From positions 7,576,501 through 7,640,500 of the forward strand of contig JASJZC010000002.1 in the NCBI GenBank assembly GCA_037178855.1: DNA of 64,000 bases. The letters are read 5' to 3'. The notes under the pieces are model-generated. The model was not told the origin of the DNA. It made no database searches and saw only the letters and a list, made by a program, of their open reading frames with translations. Every line of letters starts with the position of its first letter. Position 1 is the first letter of the stretch. This stretch comes from Oscheius sp. JU75. Taxonomy: Eukaryota > Nematoda > Chromadorea > Rhabditida > Rhabditidae. Below, piece after piece: positions 34,203 through 44,527 of the stretch. Made by a program: the position numbers and the translations under genes.

Positions 34203-37186
34203 TTACGCCTTGCTATCGATGAAGCGGAGTTCTTCTCCTCCACCACTGGGTCGTCCAGTGTGGACGGCCTCGATGATATCCGGAGCCTTGAGTCCTTTCC
34301 AGAAGCGCTCCTTCAGAGGCAGATGCTTGTTCTCCTTGTTGAAGAAGAGATAGTAGATGGCCCAGCCGGGGATGACCACCATCGAGCAGGAGGAAAGGAA
34401 CCAGCCGAAACCGTTGGCCCAGACCGGAAAGTCAGAGCGGTCAGGATACTGGACTGGGTGATAGTAGATGAGGCAGAAAATGAAGAGAATCTATAAGATG
34501 TCTAATGTAAGAGCTCTTGAAGGTGACGATTGCGTATAGTCTATTTCTAACGAATAGGAGCAGTTGTATATTACAAACAAGTTTCGAACGTCGGCGTACC
34601 TCAATAGCGCAGTGCCAAGTTGCGCGACTAGCGTCCGCGGTGTTGGTTCGACTCCCAAGCTTTGGCCTAGTGCCCCTATTCGTTTTATCTACGTTTTTAG
34701 GACTGAAGACGGTAGTTTCGAGTTTTCCGATGTTCTGCAAAGTTGAGGTCAAGGGCAACAGCTTTGCAGAACATTGGAAAGCTCAATAGCGTCGACTTCA
34801 GCCCGAACAAAAGGCACGTAGCCTAAGCCTAGAGATAAAGTCAAACCAGAGAGGTAGCTGGAGAGGCGAACTTCCAGACGAAGACCAGAATTGGCGAGAC
34901 GGTGATCCCGATCATTTCCTTCAGAGCAGCCTTGATCTTATCGGCTCCGAAACCCCAGGACAGGCCGACGACTTCGAAGAAGACGACAAAGAGAAGGGCA
35001 TAGCCACTGGCTCCGTAGGCGTCGAAGATGGTGAGCCAGTGAACTCCAGCCTTTTTTTGTTGGTCATGTATTAAAATGAGACATACCCTTGTGACCATGG
35101 GTATTCCCAGACAGAAGAAGAATATGCACATAGCAGCGAGAGATTTCTTCCTGTGACGACGAAGTATGGTCGGGAAGGCGTCTTCCAGGGCAGTGTAGAG
35201 TCCTTCGATCATACAGACCTCAAAAAATTTTGTAAGTGAACGGAAAGAGGCTTTTTCGACAGCTCCACGACCAGTGAACGACCTATCAACTTCACAGCTA
35301 GTTTTCAGGTTCATAATGTGATTTTCAAGCTTTTTCATGTCCTGCAAAGTAGAGCAGATCAAAAGCTACAACTTTGCAGAACATGTCATAACTGAAAAAT
35401 GTACACTGTACTAAAAAAAAACTGCCGTGGAAACTGGCGCTATAAACCAGGCATGGAAGTTCCACCGAATGCTCAAAAGCCCGCAGGAAAGTTGGCTTCC
35501 AATGGCTCAGGCGGTAAGCGTGCCGCCTGCGGTCTGCGCATTCAGGGCTCAAATCACAGGCGGGTTAAACATTTTTGTCGTACCTGACTATCCATTCCAA
35601 GAATGGTAATCATGAGGAAGAACAAGAAAGCCCAAAGCTGTTTCATCGGCAGAACTGTAGCGACCTCCGGGTAGGCTAAAAAGGCCAGACCGACTCCAGG
35701 CTTCACAATGTCGGCGATATCTTTCTGTGCCACGACGGACATGTATCCGAGGATGGAGAAGACGGCAAAGCCGGCCAAAATTGAGGTGGAGCCATTGATG
35801 AAACACATTGTGATCGCATCCCTAAACAAAAATTGTATAACGAAAAATGTGTGACTACCTGAAGCAGTTGTGGTTAAACTTGTTGTGAGAACCGAGAGCA
35901 ATCAGGGCACCGAAACCTACACCGTAAGAGTAGAAGACCTGAAATTTGTATCTTCGTTCTCTGTCTCTCTGTCGCTCTGTCTCTCTGACTCACCTGGGTA
36001 CCAGCATCTTTCCACACAGTCGTATCCGACAACCGTGTTATGTTCGGTGATAAGTAGAAATGAATTCCAGTCATAGCTCCATCGAGGGTCAGTCCACGGA
36101 TGAGAAGAACGACGATGAGGAAGTAGGGGAACAGGGCGCAGAAGTACACAAACTTAATCCATTTTGTTTCCAGTAATCTCACACTAACCTTCTGAGCATT
36201 GGTGATACCGTTCCAGAGGGCGAAGTAGATGACAATCCAGGCTCCAGCCATTATTAGGAGCAGCTCCCACTGAATACCACCAAATTCTTCGATAGTCGGT
36301 GTCTGTTGGAGCACACGGTTCTCCCAGAACTGCTCGACCGAGGTTTGAGAGTGGAGGCCAGACTTGGTGAGATTTGTCAGCACTTTTTGGAGGACCTCTG
36401 GAGTTTCCTTCCCGGTCAGACACTTGAAATTGTTCCTGGGAGCTTGAAACAAGAGTTCGGAGGGAGTGCTTACCAATAATTATCACAGGTCTCCCATGGG
36501 AAGACGGAGGCGAAGGACGAGATCATGTAGAAGACGGCCCAGCTAATGATGATACAGAAGTAGGCAATGCACATGAATGCGATCACGACATTACCTATTC
36601 CAACTCCTAAGATTACAATTATAATTTCTTTGTTTCACAGCTGTCAATGACGCGACCCTATGGTTTAGTGTACTTGAGCTGAGAGCTACCACGCGGAAAA
36701 TGACCGCGAGATTGCACGGATAATGCAGCTGGTTAGGGAACGAAATGTCGCGGGCTCGACTCCCGAGTGGACATTTTACTTTTTAAGCCTTTGTAAAGAC
36801 TTTTGGAACGTTTGCCTGAACCATAGTTTTTGCGCGCAGAATTCAAAAAGGGAGATCTTTCAATGGGGATTTTAAAGCAAACCTTTCCACAAGGGACACA
36901 TGTTCCACATCTCCATGGCCCCTCTCTGCAGATATTGTCCGATAGTGACTTCCATAATGAAGATTGGCACCGCAGCCAACACGAAGAATACTGAGTAGGC
37001 AGCCAAGAAGGAGCCTCCTCCGTTCTTGTAGCACAGATAGGGGAACCTCCAGACGTTTCCGAGCCCAACAGCATACGCGATCATACTCATCAGGAAGTCA
37101 AACTGTCCACTCCACTGTCCACGTTCCTCCTCCTTCGCCACGGCCTGCTCTTCCGACTGTGGAAGAGGCTCGTGCGTCTTCCCCAT
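34203..37186 (-). CDS. SLC6 family Na+/Cl- -dependent neurotransmitter symporter
   Basis: Plasma-membrane symporter with the 12-helix SLC6 fold. It starts [20 protein letters not shown] with a charged cytosolic N-terminus. TM1 carries the hallmark [20 protein letters not shown]. Following exons supply TM3 ([20 protein letters not shown]) and a large extracellular loop with Asn-X-Thr sites ([12 protein letters not shown]). Then come [22 protein letters not shown]6-7 ([20 protein letters not shown]), TM8 ([20 protein letters not shown]) and the last helices ([20 protein letters not shown]). Stop at 34203 after [10 protein letters not shown]. The substrate (GABA, glycine, taurine or other) cannot be assigned. 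Introns carry a SINE-like element (36707), a second one (35501) and hairpin copies. Confidence 0.93.
34598..34660 (+). repeat. tRNA-derived SINE-like element, variant subfamily
   Basis: A-box-like CTCAATAGCGCAGTGCCAAG and B-box TGGTTCGACTCCC (34644-34656). Followed about 70 bp later by a hairpin-family copy. Lies in an SLC6 intron. Confidence 0.6.
34730..34775. repeat. Hairpin (MITE-like) family, copy
   Basis: Arms GATGTTCTGCAAAGTTG and CAGCTTTGCAGAACATT around a short spacer, in an SLC6 intron. Confidence 0.75.
35336..35386. repeat. Hairpin (MITE-like) family, copy
   Basis: Arms CATGTCCTGCAAAGTAG and CTACAACTTTGCAGAACATG with GAGCAGATCAAAAG in the loop. About 115 bp upstream of the SINE-like element at 35501. 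Confidence 0.8.
35501..35566 (+). repeat. tRNA-derived SINE-like element
   Basis: A-box AATGGCTCAGGCGGTAAGCG and a degenerate B-box (AGGGCTCAAATCA). Very similar to the copy at 47555. Located in an SLC6 intron. Confidence 0.65.
36707..36768 (+). repeat. tRNA-derived SINE-like element
   Basis: A-box-like ATAATGCAGCTGGTTAGGGA and B-box CGGGCTCGACTCCC (36750-36763). In SLC6 intron 1. Confidence 0.65.
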
Positions 37187-37933
37187 TTTGCCTGGAAATG
37201 GTCTTTTGAAACTGGAAAGGCGGAAGTATTCACAGTAAGGGAGCGACGGTAAAAAATTTTGAATGGGACTGGGAGAGACAGGCAGGCTTGAGACTTTTTC
37301 AGGTAAGAAGACAAATATTTTTAAGGTGAGGCAAAAAAAATTGGACAACAGAAGCGAGGGCTCATAAAGGGAGAGAGAGAGAGAGTAAACATATGACCCA
37401 GTATATTTGCTTTTTAGGACAAAGTAGTACTCGTAAGAAGGGCGAACTCTGATTTTCAATGAGGCCAAGACCAGTTCTACAATTTTGTTTCATTGCCCTC
37501 CCGGGATAATTATGTGCGTGACCTTCAGTCAAGTGAAAGGGGAAGAAAGGCAATTTGTGAAGCATATCGAAAGTTCGTATGGCTGGCTCAAAAACTAAGA
37601 GATTTCTACCGAAGAATAGCATGCGAACGTTGGATACCCAGCCCAGTTTTAGATAAAGGACTGCCGCGTTTTGACTCCCAAGCAAACTCTCCAGTTGTTA
37701 TCCAGGGGAACGGTTTCCGGTAAGCCTCTCCTTTAACTTTTTTCGTTGCGAACCCACCAGTTCATAGTTTATCGAGTTCAAAGTGTGCCAACGTTTAATA
37801 CTCAGCCAAAGAAATTTGGAAACCAAATTGTTTGCGAATATGCATGTGTGAGCGGAACGGCCGTGCCTGTCTGAACAACGACGCGTCTGAAATTGAACAT
37901 TTCGGCTTAAGCACGACATGATACAACTTTTTG

Positions 37934-37985
37934 GTGTTCTGCAAAGTTGTAGATCTTTTCAAGTTCTACAACTTTGCAGAACATC
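37934..37985. repeat. Hairpin (MITE-like) family, best copy
   Basis: Near-perfect palindrome: GTGTTCTGCAAAGTTGTAGA, short spacer, then TCTACAACTTTGCAGAACAT. Followed by the family tail AAGCCGAAAAACGCAGTCTT. Confidence 0.85.
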
Positions 37986-38937
37986 ACAAAGCCGAAAAAC
38001 GCAGTCTTGACTCGGAAATGCCCAAGTTTATCATTGATTCTCGGAATGAACAGACTGTTCCTAGGGCCCGTTCAAGGCGGGCACGTTTTAGTGAGCCAAC
38101 GACGAAAAATTTTACAAGAGGCTGTGATTGTTTCTGAAGATGTTCGAAAAGAGTGGGGATCCCTAACGCTGTAAAATTCTTGGTCTTTATCACTTCTCGC
38201 CCCGTCTGCGAAAATTTGTTCTAGGGTGATGGATTTTTGACGTCTTCACTTGACAGGATCAGAAATCAATTGAGACGTATTCGATTGGAAGAGGAAGCTC
38301 ATGTAACAGTTGTATCTTGGAAGAACGCTGACTCTTAGTAAACAGTCGTTAATCAAGATTTTGGAGGGAGATTTGGAACAGGCGGAAAAAGGTGCGAAAT
38401 GTGTTAAAGAAAACAGTTTACACAGGGAACAGGACGAGAGCGCACCACCCCGAACCCATTTGTCAGAAAGGAAGAGAGCGAGAAGACAGAGAGCGAATAC
38501 CGATGAACTTCACAGCCCGACTATCGACTTGTACTTTTTCACAACGTTGAAATAGGAACATAACCACGAGGTTGCGAATATTAGGATCAGCTGTTGCTCC
38601 CCCCGGATCACAAGGGCTTGAACTCTTGAGGAAAATAAAAGTTGTTGAGAGGAGCGCCTCCACGATCAAGGTCATAGAGCCTCAAGTGTGAGTAGTAGAT
38701 CGAGTGTGAAGGGACGGAAAGAGGCATATAATTTGATTATGGGCGCTGAGAGTCAAAAATTGAGAAGAGAGGAAAAAACAAGAGAGACGGACAGCCGTTC
38801 CTAACTAGAGATCACCTTGCGGTAACATTAAACGAAGGCTCATAAAAGAGTGGAACGATCGTTCACGGACTTTTAACAGGCGGCAGAAGGTTTGTTTGGA
38901 TTCTAGTATTTTTGCAGTTTCATGAGTGATCTTGCTC

Positions 38938-39070
38938 GCGTGGCTCAGTCAGTTAGCACTCCGACTACTAACCGGATGAAGCAGGGTTCGGTACACGGAG
39001 TGGTAAAACCTTTTTCTACTTTTTCTAGACATTTGAAAAAATCTAGTTGAACCGAATGCAAAACGGGTAG
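38938..39070 (+). repeat. tRNA-derived SINE-like element
   Basis: GCGTGGCTCAGTCAGTTAGC with CTCCGACTACTAACCGGA as anticodon-arm-like part, B-box CAGGGTTCGGTAC, then TTTTTCTACTTTTTC. Confidence 0.75.
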
Positions 39071-39335
39071 CGAGGTACGTTAACCTAAAAAGTAACAGAA
39101 CGATTGATTCAATCAGGCGATCGTTGCGAGTCAATAAGTTGAATATGAAAAAAGCTCGATCGGATTACTTCCCCCTACACTTTCCCTATGGCCTGTAAAA
39201 AGTAGCAGAGATCAGTCTATCGGCCTCCTCTGAATAGCCACAATAGACCCCGCATGATCGGACAAAAAAGAGAGAGGGAGACAAGGCCGTTTGGTAGTGG
39301 AGCGCGCGGCACTGCCGTAACTCAGTTGCGGTTAT

Positions 39336-39821
39336 TCAGAGGCACTTGTCCGCATTTTGGTCGGGTAGTAATGGAACAGGTTCAATAGAAAACGGGAGGG
39401 CGCACCCCCTCCTCGCCTCACAGGCAAAGCGGCTGGATTGTTGCCAACTTTCTCTGAAAGATACGGTATCCGACCCTCTCCCAAAAGGCAACAGAGCGGA
39501 ATAACTATTGGGTGACAATTGCTCTGGCGACAAACTTTTTCGACAAAAGGGACAGCGGAACGAATTGTTTTGTTTGGGAAGGAGGCGCTGAACAGGGAGA
39601 GACAGAGAGACAGAGAGTGAGAGAGAGAGAGAGAGAGAGGGTGACAGAGAAACTACGAGAAAATGGCTGGGAAGGCCTGCCCAGTCTTCTTCTCCTGACT
39701 CCTTCATCTTGGCTGACGACTCTCCGAGCGAAATCATCTGGTCCTCGAAGACGTCCGGCGGCAGCACAGAGATTGGACATCCTGCTGTTGTAAGGACTGC
39801 GACTACCTTCAGTGATTGCAT
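39336..39821 (-). CDS. Possible hypothetical protein
   Basis: A 161-codon frame stays open on the minus strand. It crosses a CTCTCT tract that could be an intron (donor GTAGTT near 39660, acceptor TTCAG near 39598). Flanking parts look protein-like (SVLPPDVFEDQMISLGESS; NSFRCPFCRKSLSPEQL, with a CxxC pair). No family is recognised, there is no supporting neighbour, and it may be chance. Confidence 0.2.
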   Translation of the reverse strand: MQSLKVVAVLTTAGCPISVLPPDVFEDQMISLGESSAKMKESGEEDWAGLPSHFLVVSLSPSLSLSLSLSVSLSLPVQRLLPKQNNSFRCPFCRKSLSPEQLSPNSYSALLPFGRGSDTVSFRESWQQSSRFACEARRGCALPFSIEPVPLLPDQNADKCL

Positions 39822-40293
39822 GCCACTAATTGTTTGGATTGTTCTGTTTTATCTTTCATCTCTGTTCGAATTTAATAACTGTTGTATGAAGCCAGAACAA
39901 GGGCCCTGTCAAGAGATCAGATGGCAAGTCAGTTGTGCCTGCTCTCACGCCGTCTCTGTAATCTTTAAACTCGTTTCAGTCCACCCAAGAGTTAAAAAGT
40001 GCGGCAGTTAAAATATAAACTGGTTCGTTCGTTCGCGATCAGCCTAATCTCCGGTCAGCACTTTATTGCGGTGAATAATTGTGATCGAGTGGGGCGAGTA
40101 GAGAGTACTAACCGTAAAAATTAGACGTTTTACCATTGGGTTCCAGCGATCTGGTATATGCAATTTTCGCCTCTTAAAGAACAAGCAAGTAATTTTTTAA
40201 CCGACCTTGGCCGCGGCGTCAGTTTTCACACGGTCCAATCCAGTTTGTGATGGGATCGGGGGTTTGGGATCCGCTCCTCCTCGGGCCCAACAG

Positions 40294-41373
40294 ATGACCA
40301 CCCTCCTGTTACTTTTCCTCTGTTACCCGCTCACCTTCGCCGATTTTACTCCCCACTTTCGGAAGTTTCTTCACGACAACTATGGGGTCGGGATCACTGG
40401 CATGCTAGAGAGAACGGATCTTGGTTTGGATGCCTCCTTCGGTGGCAAAGTGCTACAATTTTATGATGAAAGGATGTCACTTTTTCAGGTAAATGACGCG
40501 GAGGTTACACAAAATCAAGCGGTCATCCTCGTTCATGGAATCACCAACAAAATCACTCGCTTTGCGGTCGGTATTCTGTGGATCTTACCACTTTTCCATT
40601 TAAGGGCATGGCAAATTTCCTAAAAAGTAAAGGATACACTGGAGGAGAAGTCTATGGTACGACTTGGGGGGATGCGGGAACAACTCCTGTAGGTCTCGTC
40701 GACATGAAATGCTCATACATTAAGCAAATAAGGTTTGCCAGTTTTCATAACAACCATAGTACTATGTTAAGATCTCTTATAATAGCTGTGAGACAGTATA
40801 CTGGAACCCAGGTCGATGTGATAGCCTATTCCATGGGATCTCCGATTGCCAGAAAGGCTATTCTTGGAGGACAATGTGTGGATACGAGGGAAATTCTTGG
40901 TAAATCTCTGTCTTTGTCTCTCTATTTCCTCTTTTCAGGACCTCCCTTGACCGAGCTCATCGACACTTTTGTCTCTGTGGCTGGCGCGAATAGTGGAAGC
41001 TCCCTCTGCGTCGTCCCAATCCCTGTCGGAACTTGTAATCGGTATTTCTGATGAATCGTATCACAAAATTTTGTCTTCCAGAAGAACAGGTCTCCACTGT
41101 GACTCAGCCTTCCTTCAGGACATCAACAATCAGAACCGATACGAGGCAGCGCATGTCTTCAGTATTTTCTCCACTGCTGACGACAAGGTTTAACTGTTTT
41201 TTTTTCTGTTATAAAAACAGCTTAAGGTAGGTTTTCGTGCCTGCGGCAAGCCCGTCTCCCCGATCAAGGGAGCCATAGGATTCGTGAAGAAGGACGGTCT
41301 GAATCATGACCAAGTTATGGACAACACGTGGCATCTGCAGAAAAATTTCATCACGAAACATGCTCCGAAATAA
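40294..41373 (+). CDS. Secreted lipase (class 2 / EstA-like, nematode LIPS family)
   Basis: Extracellular alpha/beta-hydrolase likely cleaving lipid esters. Signal peptide MTTLLLLFLCYPLTFADFTP. Then NQAVILVHGITNKITRF (oxyanion-hole HG) and KGYTGGEVYGTTWGD. The nucleophile elbow is VIAYSMGSPIARKAILGG, where the motif reads A-Y-S-M-G, as in class-2 lipases. Further conserved pieces are IDTFVSVAGANSGSSLCVVP, FSIFSTADDKVGF (acid residue candidate) and the terminal histidine segment KKDGLNHDQVMDNTWHLQKN. Stop at 41373. The start lies directly after an AACAG acceptor, consistent with trans-splicing. Five short introns. This nematode family is usually intestinal or secreted, but expression cannot be read here. 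Confidence 0.9.
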
Positions 41374-41589
41374 TATATAAAGCTTCTCATGATCCAAAGC
41401 CCAAACCAGGTGATAGGGGGGACAAGTTGTCAAGTGTCTAAATACCAGTTAGCTGTGACAAAGTGCGTGCGCAAAGTGACCCGATTACTAGCATAAATAG
41501 TCTCGAGAGATGCAGAAGCTAGATCCAGCTTATCACTTTCTCGCCTACCTTTACTTTCTAACATGTTAGGGTTTCGCAGATTGGCAAGG

Positions 41590-41800
41590 ATTGAACCTAT
41601 TCTGTTTGTGTTCGGCGCGCAAAACTTTCAAATGTAACTTACAAGAACTTATCAAACAATGAAACTTTCTTTTTTACTTTTACCATCTAGAGGTGTTTCC
41701 GAGCATTTCAAAAGAAAAAAAAGTTTTGGAAGGCTTGGGGGTCGAACCCGCACTCTTTGTTCTGTAGTCGGAGTGCTAACCTGCGCTATTTGGGCAAGGT
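41590..41800 (-). repeat. tRNA-derived SINE-like element, near full length
   Basis: Reading the minus strand: degenerate A-box (CGCAGGTTAGCACTCCGAC), B-box GCGGGTTCGACCCCC, TTCCAAAACTTTTTTTTC, and the 3' tail GCGCGCCGAACACAAACAGA near 41605-41625. This copy defines the roughly 200 bp length of the family. Confidence 0.75.
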
Positions 41801-41864
41801 CCCATTCGGAATTCAGGAAATAGATACGTTAAGGACGACAACAAAGCCATTTTCAGCACGTCAG

Positions 41865-43517
41865 ATGCGTGCTGTCCTTCTCATCCTTAGTGTATCACTA
41901 GTCAATGCTATCCCTGTCGATAACGGTGTGGAAGGAGAACCTGAGGTCTCATTTAAACTGAATTCCATTAAAGTTTGTGTTAAGATCGAGTGCGGAGCGA
42001 CAGGAATCACTGTAAACTTCAACACTAGGAATCCTTTTGAGGGACATGTCTATGTCAAAGGGCTGTTTGACCAGGCCAGTTGCAGAAATGAGGAGCATGG
42101 TCGACAGGTTTTCAGTCCTGCTGGGCCAGACTTGACTATGTTTTAGGTGGCTGGAATAGAGATTCCTTTCGACCAGTGCAACACAGCCAGAACACGTTCA
42201 CTCAATCCGAAAGGAGTCTTCGTTTCGAATACGATAGTCATCAGCTTCCATCCGCAGTTCGTGACTAAAGTTGACAGGTTTGGCCGGATCACTTAAGATA
42301 ACTATTACAAATTAGAGCCTACCGTATACAGTGCTTCTACATGGAGGCAGACAAGACCGTCTCCACACAGATCGAAGTCTCGGATCTGACTACTGCCTTC
42401 CAGACGCAGGTAACAGCTCGAGGCTGTAGAATACTGTAAAAATTCAGATTGTACCAATGCCTGTGTGCAAATACGAGATCCTGGATGGAGGACCGACTGG
42501 ACAGCCAATCCAGTTTGCCACCATCGGCCAACAGGTCTATCACAAGTGGACCTGTGATTCCGAGACGACTGACACTTTCTGCGCCGTTGTTCACACTTGC
42601 ACTGTCGACGATGGTAATGGGGATATTGTTCAGGTCTGTGAGTGTTGATTAGTAATGGAAACCGGAAAAAGATGCGAAAAAGTTTACGGGAATACTGTGC
42701 CGACCGGGGACTCGAACCCGCAACCTTTTGTTCAGTAGTCGAAGTGCTAACCGACTGAGCTATGCGCACTAAGATTTCACCAAACTTCCCTATTGACCAA
42801 GTACTGGAAGACTGAATGACCTAAAGAATAGAGTCGCTGATCTTCAGACCAAAAAGAGCGTTTACAGATTCTCAATGACGAAGGCTGTGCCCTGGACCGT
42901 TTCCTTCTGAACAATCTGGAATACCCAACGGATCTTATGGCAGGACAAGAGGCTCATGTTTACAAATATGCTGATCGGTATGGCCAGCATGACACAGTCC
43001 TAACTTTCATTTCAGCTCCCAGCTCTTTTACCAATGCCAAATCAGCATCACAATCAAGGAGCCTGGCAGCGAGTGTGCTCGTCCTCAGTGTCCTGAGCCC
43101 CAGGGATTCGGAGCCGTACGGGTTCGTCCTTGGCGTGTCGCCGATCCTGCCACACAAGAATATATTTAGCAAGGAGGAGGACCAGCTACTGGGAATGCGA
43201 CCGGAGCTGGATCTTCTCCGGCCCCACTTCCGGCTGTCAATGCCCAGCGTCTTCTCAGAAAGAGGGCTGCTGAAGATGTCCAGACTATGGACGTGCGTGC
43301 GGAACTCGGAACACTGGACATTTCTGCCGGGGACCTGGTGCCAGAGTCTCTCCGGGAAACCCTCCCATATGTATCCTCGGATGTTCTTATTAAGTCTGGT
43401 GTCTGTATGTCTCCAGTTGCCTTCTCATTGTTGGCTACCGGAATGGTCTTCCTTGCGGTCTCGGTCGGAGTTGGAGCCTTTTTCGCTGCAAGACCGTTCA
43501 AGCCTAGCAAATCGTGA
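41865..43517 (+). CDS. Cuticlin-1 (CUT-1)-type ZP-domain protein, upstream paralogue
   Basis: Component of the insoluble residue of the nematode cuticle. Signal peptide MRAVLLILSVSLVNA. The mature start IPVDNGVEGEPE and the ZP domain are typical: IECGATGITVNFNTRNPFEG, VAGIEIPFDQCNTARTRSLN, VISFHPQFVTKVDR, IQCFYMEADKTVSTQIEVSD, VPMPVCKYEILDGGPTGQ, CDSETTDTFCAVVHTCTV, GCALDRFLLNNLEYPTDLMA, LFYQCQISITIKEPGSEC. After EPQGFGAV a variable linker follows (QGGGPATGNATGAG). Next is a furin-like site LLRKR and a C-terminal membrane helix (MVFLAVSVGVGAFFAA), as expected for ZP proteins released by proteolysis. About eight exons. One intron (42646-42865) carries a SINE-like element. Tandem paralogue at 44528. 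Confidence 0.95.
42700..42772 (-). repeat. tRNA-derived SINE-like element (cuticlin intron)
   Basis: Minus strand: GCGCATAGCTCAGTCGGTTA, CACTTCGACTACTGAAC, GCGGGTTCGAGTCCCCGG. It has a well preserved tRNA-like D and T arm, but acceptor stem pairing is poor. Confidence 0.75.
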
Positions 43518-43557
43518 TCTCTCTACAGCTAATAAAACTTATGAAAAAAAAAATTTC

Positions 43558-43702
43558 CCCTTGAGAGACAGAAAGATAGAGACAAAGAGACATGAGACAG
43601 AGAAAAAGATACAGAGACAGAGAGACAGCGAGACAGGGAGACAGAGAAACAGAGAGAAATAGAGAGACGGAGGAACCGAGAGGGAGACAGAGTGACAGAA
43701 CC
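43558..43702. repeat. GAGACAGA-type purine tract
   Basis: About 145 bp of imperfect GAGACAGA/GAGAAAGA units directly 3' of the first cuticlin gene. Confidence 0.9.
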
Positions 43703-43980
43703 AATAACAGTTTCTAGTGACTGAAAGCACAGTACATTTTTTACTTAGAGAAATACACATTGATCAAGCATAAAACTTCACTAGCAAGTCAACTAAAAAG
43801 CAACCACATCCCTAATTGCTTGCCGTCGGTTTTCAGTGGAAGATAATCGACGATTAAAAAGGACCAATACGTAGAGTGTGTCTCAATCAAAATCGGTGGC
43901 AGAGCTGGGGATCCAGCTCAGCTGGATCTTAGTCATAGAGAGCTGGAGGACGAAAAGAAACCGACAAGCAAGCTGGCAGG

Positions 43981-44148
43981 ATGGAGAAGAAACTGTTGGA
44001 AGAGAAGCCTGCCGCCACGAAGACCATGGCAAAGTTGTTCCTTCTCCTCGTCATTTCCATCGTCATCAAAACCGTCAATCTCGCAATGTTCTGCCTCGCT
44101 ACTGCCCATGCCTTCGGCTGGACGACCACCATCGCCGATCTGTCCTGA
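43981..44148 (+). CDS. Possible 55-residue single-pass membrane protein
   Basis: An ATG-initiated ORF between the two cuticlins encodes MEKKLLEEKPAATKTMAKLF followed by a hydrophobic segment (LLLVISIVIKTVNLAMFCLA) and AHAFGWTTTIADLS-stop. AAATAAAC shortly after the stop (about 44153) could serve as a poly(A) signal. The upstream region has no obvious exon. Unknown family; it may be a real small gene or chance. Confidence 0.4.
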   Translation: MEKKLLEEKPAATKTMAKLFLLLVISIVIKTVNLAMFCLATAHAFGWTTTIADLS

Positions 44149-44527
44149 GCTAAATAAACTGTGCTGTTCCGTTTTTGTTCTTTTTTTAATGCTAGAGACA
44201 GAGACAGATTTCTAATCATCTACTGATCCGTCTCTACCCAGTATGCAACAGATTGGAATGACGCAAGTGATGGTCTCTCCCAAAGGGAGTCCGGGGCAGG
44301 TCCCGAGCGGGAGAGAGATGAATTGCTGCCCAACGGCTATAAAGCCCGACTCCAGTAGTAGCAAGTCTGTCAGCGGGCCTTTCTGGTTACATACAGTTAC
44401 ACACACAACTTCTCGCCTAGGCGCGATTATCTCGCCTGCTAATCACTTCTTGTCTTGGCTAACGCTAGGGGGAACCGCCCAACTCTTTTAACTTGTTCCC
44501 AACTAAACTACCAAGTTTAGTCTCCCG

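Larger units (their letters stand above)
37187..40293. other. Intergenic, no firm gene
   Basis: About 3.1 kb upstream of both the SLC6 gene (minus) and the lipase (plus). It holds a hairpin copy (37934), a SINE-like copy (38938), a GAGACAGA tract (39597-39650) and one weak minus-strand coding candidate (39336-39821). Confidence 0.5.

Noticed and set aside
34131-34496. 121-codon plus-strand frame over the end of the SLC6 gene
   Set aside because: Antisense shadow of the last SLC6 exon.
42700-42772. Possible tRNA gene inside a cuticlin intron
   Set aside because: Poor acceptor stem pairing, degenerate anticodon stem, and the same head occurs in many repeat copies.
42937-43662. 241-codon open frame over the end of the first cuticlin
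   Set aside because: It is an out-of-frame shadow of cuticlin exons; the cuticlin frame is clearly homologous and spliced.
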